A DNA stretch of 64,000 nucleotides. Source: Populus alba (Eukaryota; Streptophyta; Magnoliopsida; Malpighiales; Salicaceae). Both the position numbers and the translations under genes were made by a program. The first letter of the stretch is position 1. Every line of letters begins with the position of its first letter. The notes beneath the pieces were generated by a model. It worked only from the letters and a program-made list of their open reading frames with translations. It was not told where the DNA came from and did no database searches. Shown here piece after piece: positions 25,201 to 36,275 of this stretch. The stretch is from assembly GCF_005239225.2 (NCBI RefSeq), contig NC_133289.1:4719501-4783500 (forward strand). The letters run 5' to 3'.

Positions 25201-26844
25201 ATTAGTTAAGAATTTTGCAATCCAATATCTTAAATTAGCTTTTTATGAGGGGGGAAAAGCCCTATAAGCTATGAAATTTAGAAGGCTTTGTTTTCTTGTG
25301 AATTTAACTTTTGATTTGGCAATATATCTGTACATAGATAGGAAATTCATTTCCAACTCCACAAGAAATCAGGTCTAATGAAAGCTGCATCTTGGCACCC
25401 GAATAACTTTTCACCTTTAAAGTTTGTTTGATAACATGCTCTGCTGTTAATTTGATCTACCAGTTAGTTGAAACTAGTGTCATTTAGAATCAATAATTTA
25501 AACGGTACAAATTTGAAGCTCTCTTTAAAAACAAAATTATCTTCTTTCTTAAGCATGTTGATACTCTTGCACACCGCATGTAAAGAGAGACATTTGCACT
25601 GTTGTCTTGGACTTGGAAAGTGTTTGAAAGTGTCGATTTGTCATGTGTTAGCTGTGCTTCTTTGTTGAGTATGTGTCCCTCCCTAAATGTTTTTGTTTGT
25701 TTTGTTTATCTTCTAGTGTGGTTGCCGATACTTGTATTTCTATGGATGAGTGGGTTCAGAACCCCACTGCCAAAACAGCTCTGGATGATATAATCCCTTG
25801 TGTGGACAACACAACTGCTCAAGAAACCTTGAGGCAGACAAAGGAGACAACTTACCAACTTGTCAACGTTGTTGATAACATCATCAACAATGTCTCCAAC
25901 AGAAATATCCCACCCCAAGCAGGAGCTCTATATTACAATCAATCTGGTCCGCTAATGCCTGTACTTTGCAACCCATACAATTCTGATTATACAGATCGGC
26001 AATGCGCTGCTGGTGAAGTGGACCTAAGCAATGCTACCCAGGTAATATATGTGAACATGCATAGTGTAAATAGAAAGGCTGAAAGCATTTTATACATAGG
26101 ATTTGCTGAAGATTAGGCCACCATGAGCACATCCCACTAACAGATGCCATATGACCTAATTTTTAGTTTTAATCTTTCGCCAGAGTGTGATGTTTGCATC
26201 ATCTTATTTTAGCCCAAGTTTTTCCCAGTCATGGAAATTCCAAAATCTTGTGTAGTTTCTATCTGTTTAACTTGTGGCGCCAGTGATTTAAAGTGATATT
26301 TTAGGGGCATTTTTCTTGTTTTTGTATTTATGTGCTTTTCAATTTTGATTAAGATTATAAATTCCAGTTAAGACCTCCTTAGTCAGCTTCTGCATACAAA
26401 ACACCACCTGACCCGCAATGTACTTGAGAGTATGGCACTGAAAGGCTTACTACCATTGTTTTCTGTAACGAGCAGGTGTGGAAGAATTATACCTGTCAGA
26501 TATCATCTGGGATTTGTACTACGCCTGGTCGGCTTACTCCTAGCTTGTACAACCAGATGGAATCTGCAGTAAACCTAAGTTATGGGTTGAATCGTTATGG
26601 TCCATTCTTGGTTAACCTGGAAGACTGCACTTTTGTGCGAGAAACATTCACCCAGATCAACCATTCTTATTGTCCCGGTTTGCGGCGATATACGCAATGG
26701 ATATACGTTGGGCTAGTAATTGTATCCGCCGCCGTAATGTTGTCACTGATCTTCTGGGTAATTTATGCAAGAGAGAGAAGGCATCGTGTGTATACCAAGC
26801 AGTTCGTGTCTACCTCCTTGGAAGGCCCTGGCAAGGCATCATGA
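22265..26844 (+). CDS. Five-pass plasma-membrane protein (At2g12400/At2g25270 family)
   Basis: Nine exons join in frame: 22265-22397, 22527-22717, 23267-23448, 23543-23827, 23916-23974, 24072-24108, 24217-24288, 25717-26041, 26476-26844. They total 1653 nt, or 550 aa. Residues 1-28 form a signal peptide or first hydrophobic segment. Membrane spans are seen at about 113-138 (with a CYCCC run), 150-170, 265-286, 297-320 and 504-525. Loops between spans 2-3 and 4-5 are large. They contain paired cysteines and N-glycosylation sequons (NQS, NAT, NYT, NLS, NHS), so they are likely extracellular. Family landmarks are DEWVQNPTA, YYNQSGPLMP, ATQVWKNYTC and CPGLRRYTQWIYVGL. The tail is basic (RERRHRVYTK). 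Relatives are annotated only as transmembrane proteins; no function is proposed. The donor ending exon 4 (AT|GTCCGT) is weak but is the one that keeps the frame. Confidence 0.9.
24460..24572. ncRNA. Intronic 45-bp near-perfect hairpin (miRNA-precursor-like)
   Basis: The left arm 24460-24504 and right arm 24528-24572 pair at 42 of 45 positions around a 23-nt loop. The arms contain AGTCCAAGAAGCTCTAT and ATAGAGCTTCTTGGACT. Weaker pairing extends outwards through ATATAC-type sequence. The fold lies in intron 7 of the membrane-protein gene. The size fits a plant miRNA precursor, but a small MITE or local inverted duplication would look the same. I do not recognise a known miRNA in it. Confidence 0.45.
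24617..24802. mobile_element. 186-bp MITE in intron 7 of the membrane-protein gene
   Basis: The ends are inverted copies: ATGCTAGAGATTCTTAA on the left, and on the right the complement of ATGCTAGGGGTACTTAA. A second inverted block further in reads CCTTACAAAGTGA on the left and TCACTTTGTAAAAGG on the right. There is no coding capacity. The target duplication is unclear, so the superfamily is not assigned. Confidence 0.65.
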
Positions 26845-28219
26845 GATGCTATCTAGTTAACAAGGTTGCTAATTAGATCGTGCATATGTTGGATCGCTTG
26901 CTGTCCAATATTTTTGTACATTATGCTATCATCCATAGGCTGGCTGGAGGATTGTTAGTGTATTAATTACCAAGCACAGCTCTTTTCATAGGACTCGCTC
27001 TGAGACCAAAATGGTGACTGCTGCTTTGTCACCTGTAAGAAAAGGGTTATGATTTCTTGGCCTTTTGCTTATATGATCTAAATATGGTTTCTCTAATGTA
27101 GCCTGTTTTTGGTATAGCAAGCAGATGTATTTGAGTATGGTTGTCGAAATTGATTTTTATTTGCGGGAGATGAGTTTCTGATCCAAGTTACTTGTGCCTG
27201 CACGTTAATTTGCCAAGTTCTTGAGCTCTTGAGAACTGGTTAGAAAATATTACACGTGCAAAGAAACAAGTGGTTAGAAAATCACTCTTTTTGTACAGGA
27301 GCACACAGCCATCATCTCTTGTACAACTGGGTATTCAAATGTTTGATGATACATGAAGAAAAAGGACATGGCGGGATCGGTGGCTTCTGTACAAGCTATC
27401 TCATGGCCAATCAATAAACGATCATCTCCTTGACCAAAACGCAGCAGAGGCTGACGATATTGGCTGGGAGATTGAAAGAAAGGACATCACGTAACTTTGC
27501 TATGCTAAGTTTTTAACTGACGGATAACATGTCTTGCCATCAATCAACATCAATGAAAGCTTTTGATCAAACAATCTATCCACTAGCTAGAGCCACCCTA
27601 CCCCCTTACACTTGTAAAACTTTGAGTGCAAGTTAAAAAAAGGTGGGATCTCAAGGGTGATAAAAACTGTTTAAACCGAGTAGATTGAAAAAATCAAACC
27701 AATAAAAAAAAACTGAATTAATGGAAAAATGAATTGAACTAAATTAGACCGGAGGGATTTAGTTTCAAGTTTTAACCCTATTTCAACAATTTTATATGAA
27801 TACAACAAATTTCGCAACACATAATATTCAGTGACGTAACTGACTGTTTTTTTTTTTTTTTGAGAAAAACCAAATCGATATATTTTAAAATCAAAATCAT
27901 TGGAAAAAACCCAAAAGAAATGATTTTGTTCATCTAAAATTGCAATACAAAACGGTGCAAATTCATTAAAAGCCCTAATACATGACCAGATCAGTAATTT
28001 ACAGGGAGTTCACGTGAAGTTAGGGCAACTAATTAATTGCTTAAAAAACAGACTTTACTCATCCAAAAGTCTCCAATGGATTAAAGGGTAAATTAGTAGC
28101 ACCAGGAATCTCTTCTCTCTGTACATCACCCAAAAATATTTGACATTATTACACTATGTACCAGTTAACCAGGGTGTCATAGTGTACCAAATCAAAGGTC
28201 ATCAAGTCCCAAACGAAGC
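26845..28219. other. 3' flank of the membrane-protein gene and intergenic DNA
   Basis: The first few hundred bases are probably 3' UTR, as the sequence is less AT-rich up to about 27130. From about 27650 to 27780 there is a stretch with AAACCGAG, AAATCAAACC and GACCGGAGGG. It is reminiscent of dispersed repeats with accented GGTTT/AAACC motifs. No gene is seen. Confidence 0.5.
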
Positions 28220-28226
28220 TATAAAA
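28220..28226 (+). promoter_or_regulatory. TATA box candidate for the small serine-rich-like gene
   Basis: TATAAAA lies exactly 100 bases before the ATG at 28320, after CGAAGC. The spacing is normal for a plant promoter with a short leader. Confidence 0.5.
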
Positions 28227-28319
28227 ATGGACATAAATCCAGTCTCGGATTAGTTTGCCCCACAAGAAACAGAATCAGAGCAGAATCTCTCTTTGAGAGG
28301 TAGAACTATCACATCTTAC

Positions 28320-28649
28320 ATGGCATCTAGAGACGTACCTTATCCTAGGTCAAATGCGCAGCAACAAACCAGGACATGCCTCTGTTCACCCACCACACAC
28401 CCTGGATCTTTCAGGTGCAGCCTGCACAGGAATTTCCGTAAGGTGTCTTCAGGATCAAGAACCGGTCGTGTTGGGTCGCATCATAATTGGGACTTGACTG
28501 TGGTTGCCAAAGCGAATCCGTTCAAGGCAATCTTGTTGCAGATCATCAAGCCATCCAGTCATGACCTTCACAGGAGGAGGGATTTCCAGCCCAGGCCTAC
28601 CAGGTTTTGCCTAATGAATGCTAATAGAAATGGGGTTGCTGTTTCTTGA
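28320..28649 (+). CDS. Small serine-rich-protein-like protein with CxCSPTTHPGSFRC motif
   Basis: This is an intronless ORF of 109 aa. The start is the ATG at 28320 (MASRDVPYPRSN); the frame upstream has no other ATG. The core is C20-L-C22-SPTTHPGSFRC33-SLH36, a pattern shared by plant proteins annotated 'serine-rich protein-like' (At1g67910, At1g24577 and relatives). Three cysteines and two histidines in this block suggest metal binding, which is inference only. The C-terminus carries IIKPSSH, HRRRDFQPRPTRF and LMN. The larger paralogue at 40417-41055 repeats these in the same order. This short form lacks the long serine-rich N-terminal half of that paralogue. Function is unknown. Confidence 0.85.
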   Translation: MASRDVPYPRSNAQQQTRTCLCSPTTHPGSFRCSLHRNFRKVSSGSRTGRVGSHHNWDLTVVAKANPFKAILLQIIKPSSHDLHRRRDFQPRPTRFCLMNANRNGVAVS

Positions 28650-31600
28650 TCTTGGTTTTATTTGATCCAAGAATTTTTTTGATTTTTTTTAATAATGTTT
28701 GAATTAGATCATGAGATTCTGCAGTTTTTCTGCCAAGTATATACGAGGATTTATGTACATAAGGTTACTTAATTGTGTTTCAAAGAGTCTGATGCATCAG
28801 GATTCTATTAGTTAAATGGGGTTTTAAGATTCGTCCATGAATAATACAAATACATAAGCATGTGTATGTGTTTAAAGAAAGCATTTCTTTAATGTGAAAG
28901 CTGGTGAGAAGCATTTGCAGAATCTTGGGTTCATTATAATTTCTTAAATGATGAACGGAAGTTCTGAAGAATACAAATCTTGCAGAATATCACACTCACA
29001 CACACACTCGCTTCACATGCATCCTGATTTTTTTACTTGAGGATTTTTCTAGACTTGTTACCCTAATTAAGGATTTTTCTAAACTGAACCTTCAGGAAAC
29101 CAGGCAGTAAATTCTTAAAATCCATAAATTCTCTTATGCTCAGCTGAATTCAGGAAATTAAATAAGAGAGGATGTTAATGGAAAAAAAGAAATTAAAAAA
29201 AGAAAAGATGTCTATCTGAGTGATCTCACCCTTTATACTTTCTCCAAGACAGAGACAATTCTGAATAAGAAAGCAACTTGATTTACAAAATCCTTTAACC
29301 TCACTCATAATTAAGGCGTGATCAGATGTCCGTCAAGACAGGTTACATTTGTTAATTATATTTCTAATGAAAATTAATTAATTAAGATGCTAAGCTCGAT
29401 TTTAGTATAAAACGCAGGTTGCACCGCATAGTGAGTTCTTCAGTGTCAGACAAAATGGTCCTTCTGCCACCTATTTGGAATAGAAGAAACTACATGGGAA
29501 TTCGAGGGTACAAAAGGGGCAGATTTCAGAACAATATTGAGAAATCCAATGCTGTTAAGCTTTCACTTTCGTCAATCAAAAGTTGTTTTGTTTTGATCTA
29601 TATAAACTCGTTCTTCGGAAGTATTTTTCTCGTTTGATTTCCTCTGCTATCATTCTCCATCCCCTTTAGGTGTTTTTCCATGTCAGTGCAGGAATTGACT
29701 GGCGAAATCAAAGCTGTCGACGTTTCCTTAAAATACAGCGTTTTTGCCGCCAACAATGGCTGTAAAAACACAGCTGCCAGATTGAATTGAACAAGGTCCT
29801 ACACATGGCTCAAAAAGGGCAGCAAAGACTAATTCTCTTCCCCAAGAGATCCGCAGAGTCAAAAGTCAGAATTATAAAAAAGATTTGACCATCTGACCTG
29901 TTAAAGAGGAAGCATCGAGTGACAAAACTAGACATTAAAAGGAGGGCCCTCAACCTCCAAAATCTGTGGGCTTCCACACCATGTGGAAGAAAATCGCTGT
30001 TCCTAATAATGTAGATGCGGTAGTTTTCAAAACCAGCAGCTACTTAGTTACAGCAAATTTTAATTTTCCTTCCAAGAACAGCTGTACAAGTGGATGCGCG
30101 TGTGCCGTTTACGTGGAGTTTAAACTACCATTTCAAGACAATTTACTTGTCATCCCCATGAAAGTTAAAGAACAACTTGGTATCTTCAAGTTGTTAAAAT
30201 CATTGTCTTTAATGACCTTGTCATCGAAGATTTTTTCTTGAGTAGCAAGCGCTATACGTTAACTCAGTTGGGATTTTCAATACTGTCAAAATGGGATCAG
30301 ATCGGCATAAATAATTTCTTTATACTTTACATTGTAAATAAAAATCTAATAAATACATGAACATATTTGATTATTAATTAATTATGTATATATGTATTAA
30401 ACATTATTTCCAGTTTGTCTTAACACATGCTATGAAGAACAAGGTCTCCGAATGACAAGAAATTAAGAAGCAGTATTCGTACTAGAATTATCGTTATAAA
30501 TCTTCAAGTTGAAGCCATGATCTTGCCGTCTTAGGTCGCTTTTCATTTTTATTACCTGAAGTTACAAAAGCAAGCACCAAGTGATTAAACTAATATATAT
30601 GGCATGATTAGAGAATCTTGTCAATAAAGGACGTTCTGAACGCGTTTTTGCAATGTAGAATCTTGCACTCATTTATGGATCCTTTTTCAAACAGGTTGAA
30701 TTGGAAGGGAAAGAAAAGTATACCAGAGAAACAGGTGCATATGGCTGACCCTTTTCTGGTTTTTATACGCATGGTTCCTCTCATCAAGTCTTTAACGGCT
30801 CTAGTGGTCTTATTTGGCAGATGCATTCGAGCTAATTAATATGTTGAGAAAAAGAAAAAGGAAGTCCGGCGGGGGTGGCTAGCTGCTGTGGGGCTGTAGT
30901 TTTATGGCTGGTCCTCTCGGTCCACCCACGACAGACGGTTCCATATTGACATTATATATAGTCAAGAGTCAAGACTCGCATGCCATAAGCAATTATTTTG
31001 TTTAATGGGAATTTCTTACCCCTTAACTATTAGGATCGTAGCACATCGAGGCATGAACTATCAATTTGATCAATACTATCCTTCAACTGTTATGTTTTGG
31101 ACAAATACGTACTGTCTCTCCCCTTCAAGAAAATGTATTTTTTCAGTATTTTGTACTGAATCTTTCACATTTTTAATAAAAATTCCAATAGTTTCAACCA
31201 TAATTTTAAGAGAAAATTAAATTCAAGAAGCAGTTTTTTAATTTTTTTCTTAGATATTGAATACGAAAAATAGAAAATAATTAGGAATAAACCCGGATTT
31301 TGTTGGTAGCTCTGAAAATTTTCATTAGTATCTAGGAGAATTTTGATTTGAAGATGCCAAAGTATGAGTTTATTTTTATAGGATTTTTTTCCATGATAAT
31401 GGCGAGTTCAAAAGAAGGGACGTACAGTATTTATCCAAAACATGACATTATAGGTCTCGATAAACCACAATCCTAATAGTTAAAGGGTAAAAAATACAAT
31501 CAAATTAATGTTTTATAAATTGAAATCAAATAGAGCGGCACCACTATTTTTTTTTTAACTCGTACCGATTCTTTTCATATAAAAAGTTATAATTGTGCTT

Positions 31601-32242
31601 CTTTAAACCTCAGGAAATCCCTTCATATCTTCTGGATGGTCCCCAATTGTGGGATGGAGATAAGTTTTACTTGTATACTAAAAGTTTCCTTCTCCATGAA
31701 GTTCCTTTTCCTTTTGATGATTCCTTCAATATTATTCTTTTGACGTAATCTTGGAGAAAGACATGCATCATAAGTTGTGATGGAGCGTTTGATGAATCCA
31801 GGAGATAAGATTTTCTTTCACTTTAATTCTTGATTGGATCTTCCTAACCATCTAATCTAACCAAAGCGACGGATGCAACCAAATGGCCCATATATATATA
31901 TATAACGAAGGTTCCTCCCTCTTTTCACTGAAATCTTAAGGCTTAAGCTCTTCAAAGTTGTCTTTAAATTATATTAAATATTCGCTATAATTGTATCAAT
32001 ATATAATGAATCGAAGTACTAAGAAAGACTTGTATTGTCGAGGGAATGATCAACGATCAAAATTAATCCGTGTAACAAAACAAGAAATTTTGTTTTTGGA
32101 CATCAAGTAATGAGGTTGAAGTGCTCAAATAGTGATAAAATAAAGAGATTTTTGTTAGTTAAAAAGTTAAAACAATTAATTTTAATTACATGAAACACTT
32201 TCAATAAAAGTTCTTTTTATTATTATTATTATTATTATTAAC
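28650..32242. other. Intergenic AT-rich DNA
   Basis: No supported gene is seen. Frames at 29419-29637, 29966-30241, 30608-30839 and 31005-31220 are short, carry no known family signature and lack splice context. A (ATT)n run at about 32217-32240 is better read as the tail of the SINE-like element that follows. Simple TATATA stretches occur near 31890. Confidence 0.5.
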
Positions 32243-32380
32243 GTGAGTGTCCAGACCAGATTGTTTATACCTCGACTAATCTCACGGGTCCTAAAGTTAA
32301 CAATCATGTAGCCACGAGAAAAAAAAATCTTTTAGTTTTAAATTCTTACCATTAAACCACTTACTTAAATGATTTTTACA
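32217..32380 (-). mobile_element. SINE-like dispersed repeat, copy 2, with (AAT)n tail
   Basis: On the + strand the order is (ATT)8, GTGAGTGTCCAGACCAGA, TACCTCGACTAATCTCACGG, CCTAAAGTTAACAATCATGT, then TTCTTACCATTAAACCACTT. Read on the minus strand, the element starts with TGGTTTAATGG. This matches the Pol III A-box pattern of a tRNA-derived head. It ends in an AAT-repeat tail, the usual SINE layout. Similar blocks are at 19353-19500 and 36085-36275. Confidence 0.6.
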
Positions 32381-33440
32381 ATAGAAATTCCTTAATTTTA
32401 TCACAAATAGCAAGAAATTTTTATTGTTTTTTTTGTTCTTGTTTCAATAATCTAATTATCAAGGACCAGTTTCCAAGCCGACTATATATGCAAGAACATT
32501 GAATACAAGATGGGCATTATATTAGACTCCATAATATTATTTGTTATTTTGAGAATATATAATATGCTACGCACTACGATATGGAGGTTGGGGCATCTTA
32601 TGCATGCATACCATAAAATTCAGAGAACAAATTAAAAAAAGAAAAAGAAAAAAAAAAAAAGAGCATGGCATGCATTGAGTGATGATCAGTACTGTCCTAC
32701 ATTTCCATTAGTTTATTATTTTATTGATTCCGCCAAGCAAGCAAAGATGACAAGAAAAACCTTCTTTGTGAGTCAGTGACTACACAATTAACATAAACAA
32801 ACGATTAAAAAAAAAAACCATTGATTAGTTCTAATTAATTAGAATTGCCCATTACCGACTTTTTACACAAAATTGACATATCCACGCTATTTCTTCTTGC
32901 TGTGTTTTTATATACAGAGCTTGTTTGTCTTTTTATTTTAAAAATATTTAAAAAAAAATAAAAAAAATAATTATTTTTTATAATAATATTAAAAATAATC
33001 ATTGCAACAATTATATAACAAGACAATCGAGATCATTTGAAAACGTGAACTAGCCTGTATTTTTTAAAAAATTAATTTTGTTTTTATTAAAATTTAATTT
33101 TTTTTATCTTTTAAATTATTTTAATGCGTTAATTTTAAAAAAATTATTTTTAAAAAATAAAAAAATAACATATAGCTACAAAACAAGCACTCAAACGTAA
33201 ATCATCAGCTGCTGCGGCCAGAAAACAAACCAAAAAGTCTTGGGGTTTGATTTCCAAAATCCACAGGGTGCCTAACACGTTCGACCTTTCTATGAGTTTA
33301 ATTAATTAAAATAAACACCACCTAGCTGCCAAAATCATGATTTTAAATTTTTAATACAAGAAAAGAATATTATATAAAAAAATAATAAGAGAGGGTTAAT
33401 TTGTTGACACGAATCCGGTCAGTGAAGCCACCAGTGCCAC
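32381..33440. other. Intergenic AT-rich DNA
   Basis: No coding frame or RNA gene is visible. At about 33040-33190 there is A/T-rich sequence similar in texture to the TGTTTGG-type repeats. It is too decayed to delimit. Confidence 0.45.
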
Positions 33441-33449
33441 GAGCTGATT

Positions 33450-33470
33450 CCACGTGGGTGATACGTGTCA
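33450..33470 (+). promoter_or_regulatory. G-box/ABRE pair upstream of the LEA-like remnant
   Basis: CCACGTGG (33450-33457) is followed six bases later by ACGTGTC (33463-33469). Closely spaced ACGT-core elements of this kind are the classical ABA-responsive arrangement bound by bZIP factors in seed and dehydration genes. They sit about 370 bases before a LEA-type reading frame, which fits. Their activity is inferred. Confidence 0.5.
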
Positions 33471-33824
33471 TATTGTTTGTCGTCCTCCTCTTTTCCTTTG
33501 TGGATCTGAGAATGTTCCCAAGTTAATCAAATGTAAAAGCGGCGTGTAGTGCTTTGCCTGACTTCCTACGGCGAAAAAGATGGTGTTCTTCCGGAAAAAA
33601 CCACCAAGATAACCCTTCTTTATTCATATAATAAGAAATTTACCCATGTAAGCAAGCAAGCTTTGAACGCTTTTCAGTTTTAGAAAGGTACTATCAGCCA
33701 TTTATTAATTCAAAAAAAAAAAAAAAACTAAAAGAGAAGGGGGAGGAGTTATTGGTTTTTTTTCTTTTAAATTAGAACAATAAACTTGAAGTTTTAAAGC
33801 ACTGTTTGGAAAAAAAATCGATGA

Positions 33825-34076
33825 AAACCCACCCAGTATGCTGCAGAGAAGGGAGCACAGGTAAATGACAGTACTCTAGTTGAAGGGGCTAAGAAATCTA
33901 CCCAGTATGTATCAGAGAAGGGAGCACAAGCAAAAGACTCCATTGTTGAAGGAGCTAAGAAAACTTCAGAGCATGTTGCAGAGAAGGTAGAAACAGCTAA
34001 AGATGTGACAATGAAAAGTGGCAAAAGAGTTGTTCATTACGTAGACATTTCATCAAATGCCATGACAAAATTATAA
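33825..34076 (+). pseudogene. LEA-type (LEA_4, 22-residue repeat) gene remnant
   Basis: A frame of 83 codons runs from just after a stop (TGA 33822-33824) to TAA at 34074-34076. It encodes three approximate 22-residue units: TQYAAEKGAQVNDSTLVEGA, then TQYVSEKGAQAKDSIVEGA, then SEHVAEKVETAKDV. The rest ends GKRVVHYVD. The Lys/Glu/Ala-rich amphipathic pattern is that of group 3 LEA proteins, hydrophilic helices made under desiccation. No in-frame ATG precedes the repeats, so it is either a 5'-truncated gene or a last exon with an unrecognised first exon. A possible acceptor lies at ACCCAG (33831-33836). An ABRE pair about 370 bases upstream supports descent from a real stress gene. Confidence 0.65.
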
Positions 34077-34480
34077 TTACTGACACGATATTTAGTTAAA
34101 AATCTTGTGTTTTTGAATTGTGACATTAATTCAATATTACAATTTTAAAACATAACATCTTAAAAATATGTTATTTTATCAAAGATTTTTTACTTTTATT
34201 TAGCTCATTAAATAATTTGGTGCATCTAAAATAGTGGTGAGTAGGTTAGTCTAATAAAAAAAAAAATTCAAATAAGAGTTCAAGATAATTTTAATTTACA
34301 AACCACTAATCATTATTTCATTAACATCAATAAAAACAAATCGAAAAGAAAAAAAAATATTGTAACTTTTCTCATAAAATATTATTTATTAATATAGATT
34401 GTTTTTTTTTTAATTTCACCTTTCTCTATTAAGTTTCTTAGGAAGTACTCTTATAATTTTTTGTTCAATTTATTTTTAAT

Positions 34481-34990
34481 GAGATCATCTCAAGTTTATG
34501 ACCCGAGTCACAAGTTTGATGGGTTAACATGGTTAGCTTGATTTTTTTTCTCAATTTTTTTCTTTAATATTGGGTTAATTGAGAATTAAGTTTCATGATT
34601 TATCTTGGTTTGCTTTTTATGAGGTTATTCATGTCTCGTGACTTAGATGACGGGTTTGATGGGTTAACCCTAGTTAACTCGAGTTATTTTTTGTGTTATT
34701 TTTTAATTATTTTTTTTTCAATTTCATCTTTCAACACTAGTTTGATTGGGAATTAAACTTCATAATTTGTTTTAATTTTCTTTTTATTGATTTATCTCAA
34801 TTTCATGACCCGATTTATGACTCGAGTCAATTTTTTTTGTCTTTTTTCAATTGATTTTTTTTTCAATTTTATTTTTCAATATATAGCTTTCTTGGGAATT
34901 GAGCCTTACAATTTGTTTTAATTTTTTTTTTACATGGTTATCATAATCTCATGACTTGGTATATGAACTGACAGGTTAACTTGGGTTGAC
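34481..34990. repeat. Degenerate tandem repeat, four units of ~140-168 bp
   Basis: Units begin at about 34481, 34621, 34789 and 34934. Each has a version of ATCTCAA-TTCATGACCCGA, then a GTTAAC/GGGTTAAC block, then TTTTTTTTCAATTT-ATCTTTCAA, then TTGGGAATTAA-CTTCATAATTTG. The flanking T runs vary in length. Similar motifs occur at 8540-9000, so this is a dispersed family with local tandem growth. Confidence 0.6.
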
Positions 34991-35001
34991 CCAAATCGAT
35001 C

Positions 35002-36084
35002 CAATATGTTATCGTCTTAATGTTTATATATATAAAAAATTCATCTTAAGTATTTATTTTAAGTCAAACTATGTTTTTATCGGTTATCCAGATTACCCTT
35101 AGACCTGCCAAAAAAAATCGAGTCACATCAAATAAATCCACACATATTTTAATTTTTTTTACTAGAAAAAATATTAGCAGCGCCTAGATATTTTTTTACG
35201 TCAGAAAAATTAATCTAAACCAATTTAAGTTTATATTTCTGATGTCAAATTTCAAAATGTGGTTTGAACCGAAACCAAAGTCATTAAACCGGCCAGTGAA
35301 CAACCCAAGCAAGGTATGTTAACATAAAACATAAATTGTTTTGAAATTTTTTTTTATTATTATTAAAACAATTTTATTTTGAAAAAAAATTAAAAAAATA
35401 AAATAGTTTTAATCGAGTCACAAAGCAAACCTCTTATGTCGATTGATCATACCGAGTCCTACTTGAATTATTTTAAAACCTGGCCGGTCAGAACTAAAAA
35501 TTTAATATCGATTAACTAGGTTGATAAACCAGAATACACTGAGATAATAACACTAACCAAAACTGAGGAAGATTTTATGTATACGGTATACAGATAACCC
35601 ATATCTAAGCTTAGATATGTACCGTATACATAAAAGCAGGATTTTATGTATATGGGTTATCTGAGATAATAACGCCTAATTTATTTATAAAAGCCTGGAG
35701 ACAGTTATACAGATAACCCATATCTAAGCAGGTGAGAAGTTCTTGCGATATAGTTGCAACTATAATGCATAAATTTGCTAGCTGTAAGTTTCATCCTGTG
35801 CTTAGTGGAGATTAGATAAACATCATCTCATGATGTGATTGGCTTGTGAAGTTATCCGATGTCGTTGGTTGGTCAGACAACCATGATTAATTTTAACTGT
35901 TATTGAGCACGAACCATGATTAATCTTAACCCCGAGTAAATGGATCTACACTCATCATAGTGCAAAATCAGAAGGACTAATTGGCGCAGTCCAAGTTTCA
36001 AATCTTGATCACAGTCGTAAAGGATTTATAAATGTGCCAATGCTTATCCCATCATATCAAGATTAGTGCTACGCAATTATTTAG
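35002..36084. other. Intergenic DNA with a local palindrome cluster
   Basis: No gene is seen. Most is AT-rich; 35573-35732 contains the inverted and direct copies described separately. Confidence 0.5.
35573..35732. repeat. Cluster of inverted and direct copies around CAGATAACCCATATCTAAG
   Basis: TTTTATGTATACGGTA (35573-35588) is answered by its complement TACCGTATACATAAAA about 45 bases later. CATATCTAAG/CTTAGATATG sits at the centre. A 12-base insert (TACAGATAACCC) breaks only the left arm. An inverted copy, TTTTATGTATATGGGTTATC, follows at about 35642. A direct copy, TACAGATAACCCATATCTAA, starts at about 35708. The phrase GAGATAATAAC also occurs at both 35541 and 35663. Confidence 0.75.
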
Positions 36085-36275
36085 TTGGTGGTATATTAAT
36101 AAAAAAATTAAGATTAAGATTATTTTTTTTTAAAAAATTTTTATTTGAATTTTATAATTGCTAATATAATGGTTATCAGAAACTTATATGGTCATTAATT
36201 TTAGAACCCATGAATTAGTCGAGGTATACGCAAACTGGTCCGAATATCCTATATTAATTAAAAAAAATAAAAAAT
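36085..36275 (+). mobile_element. SINE-like dispersed repeat, copy 3 (inverted relative to copies 1-2)
   Basis: The + strand reads AGAACCCATGAATTAGTCGA, then GGTATACGCAAACTGGTCCG, then an A-rich tail (ATTAATTAAAAAAAATAAAA). This is the complement order of copies 1 and 2. A weak A-box-like TTAGTTGGTGG lies near 36081. It is more diverged than copy 2. Confidence 0.5.

Noticed and set aside
29966..30241. 91-aa plus-strand frame
   Set aside because: No family signature, no splice context and base composition like the flanks.
33794..34024. 76-aa minus-strand frame
   Set aside because: It is antisense to the LEA repeat, whose plus-strand frame has clear 22-residue periodicity.
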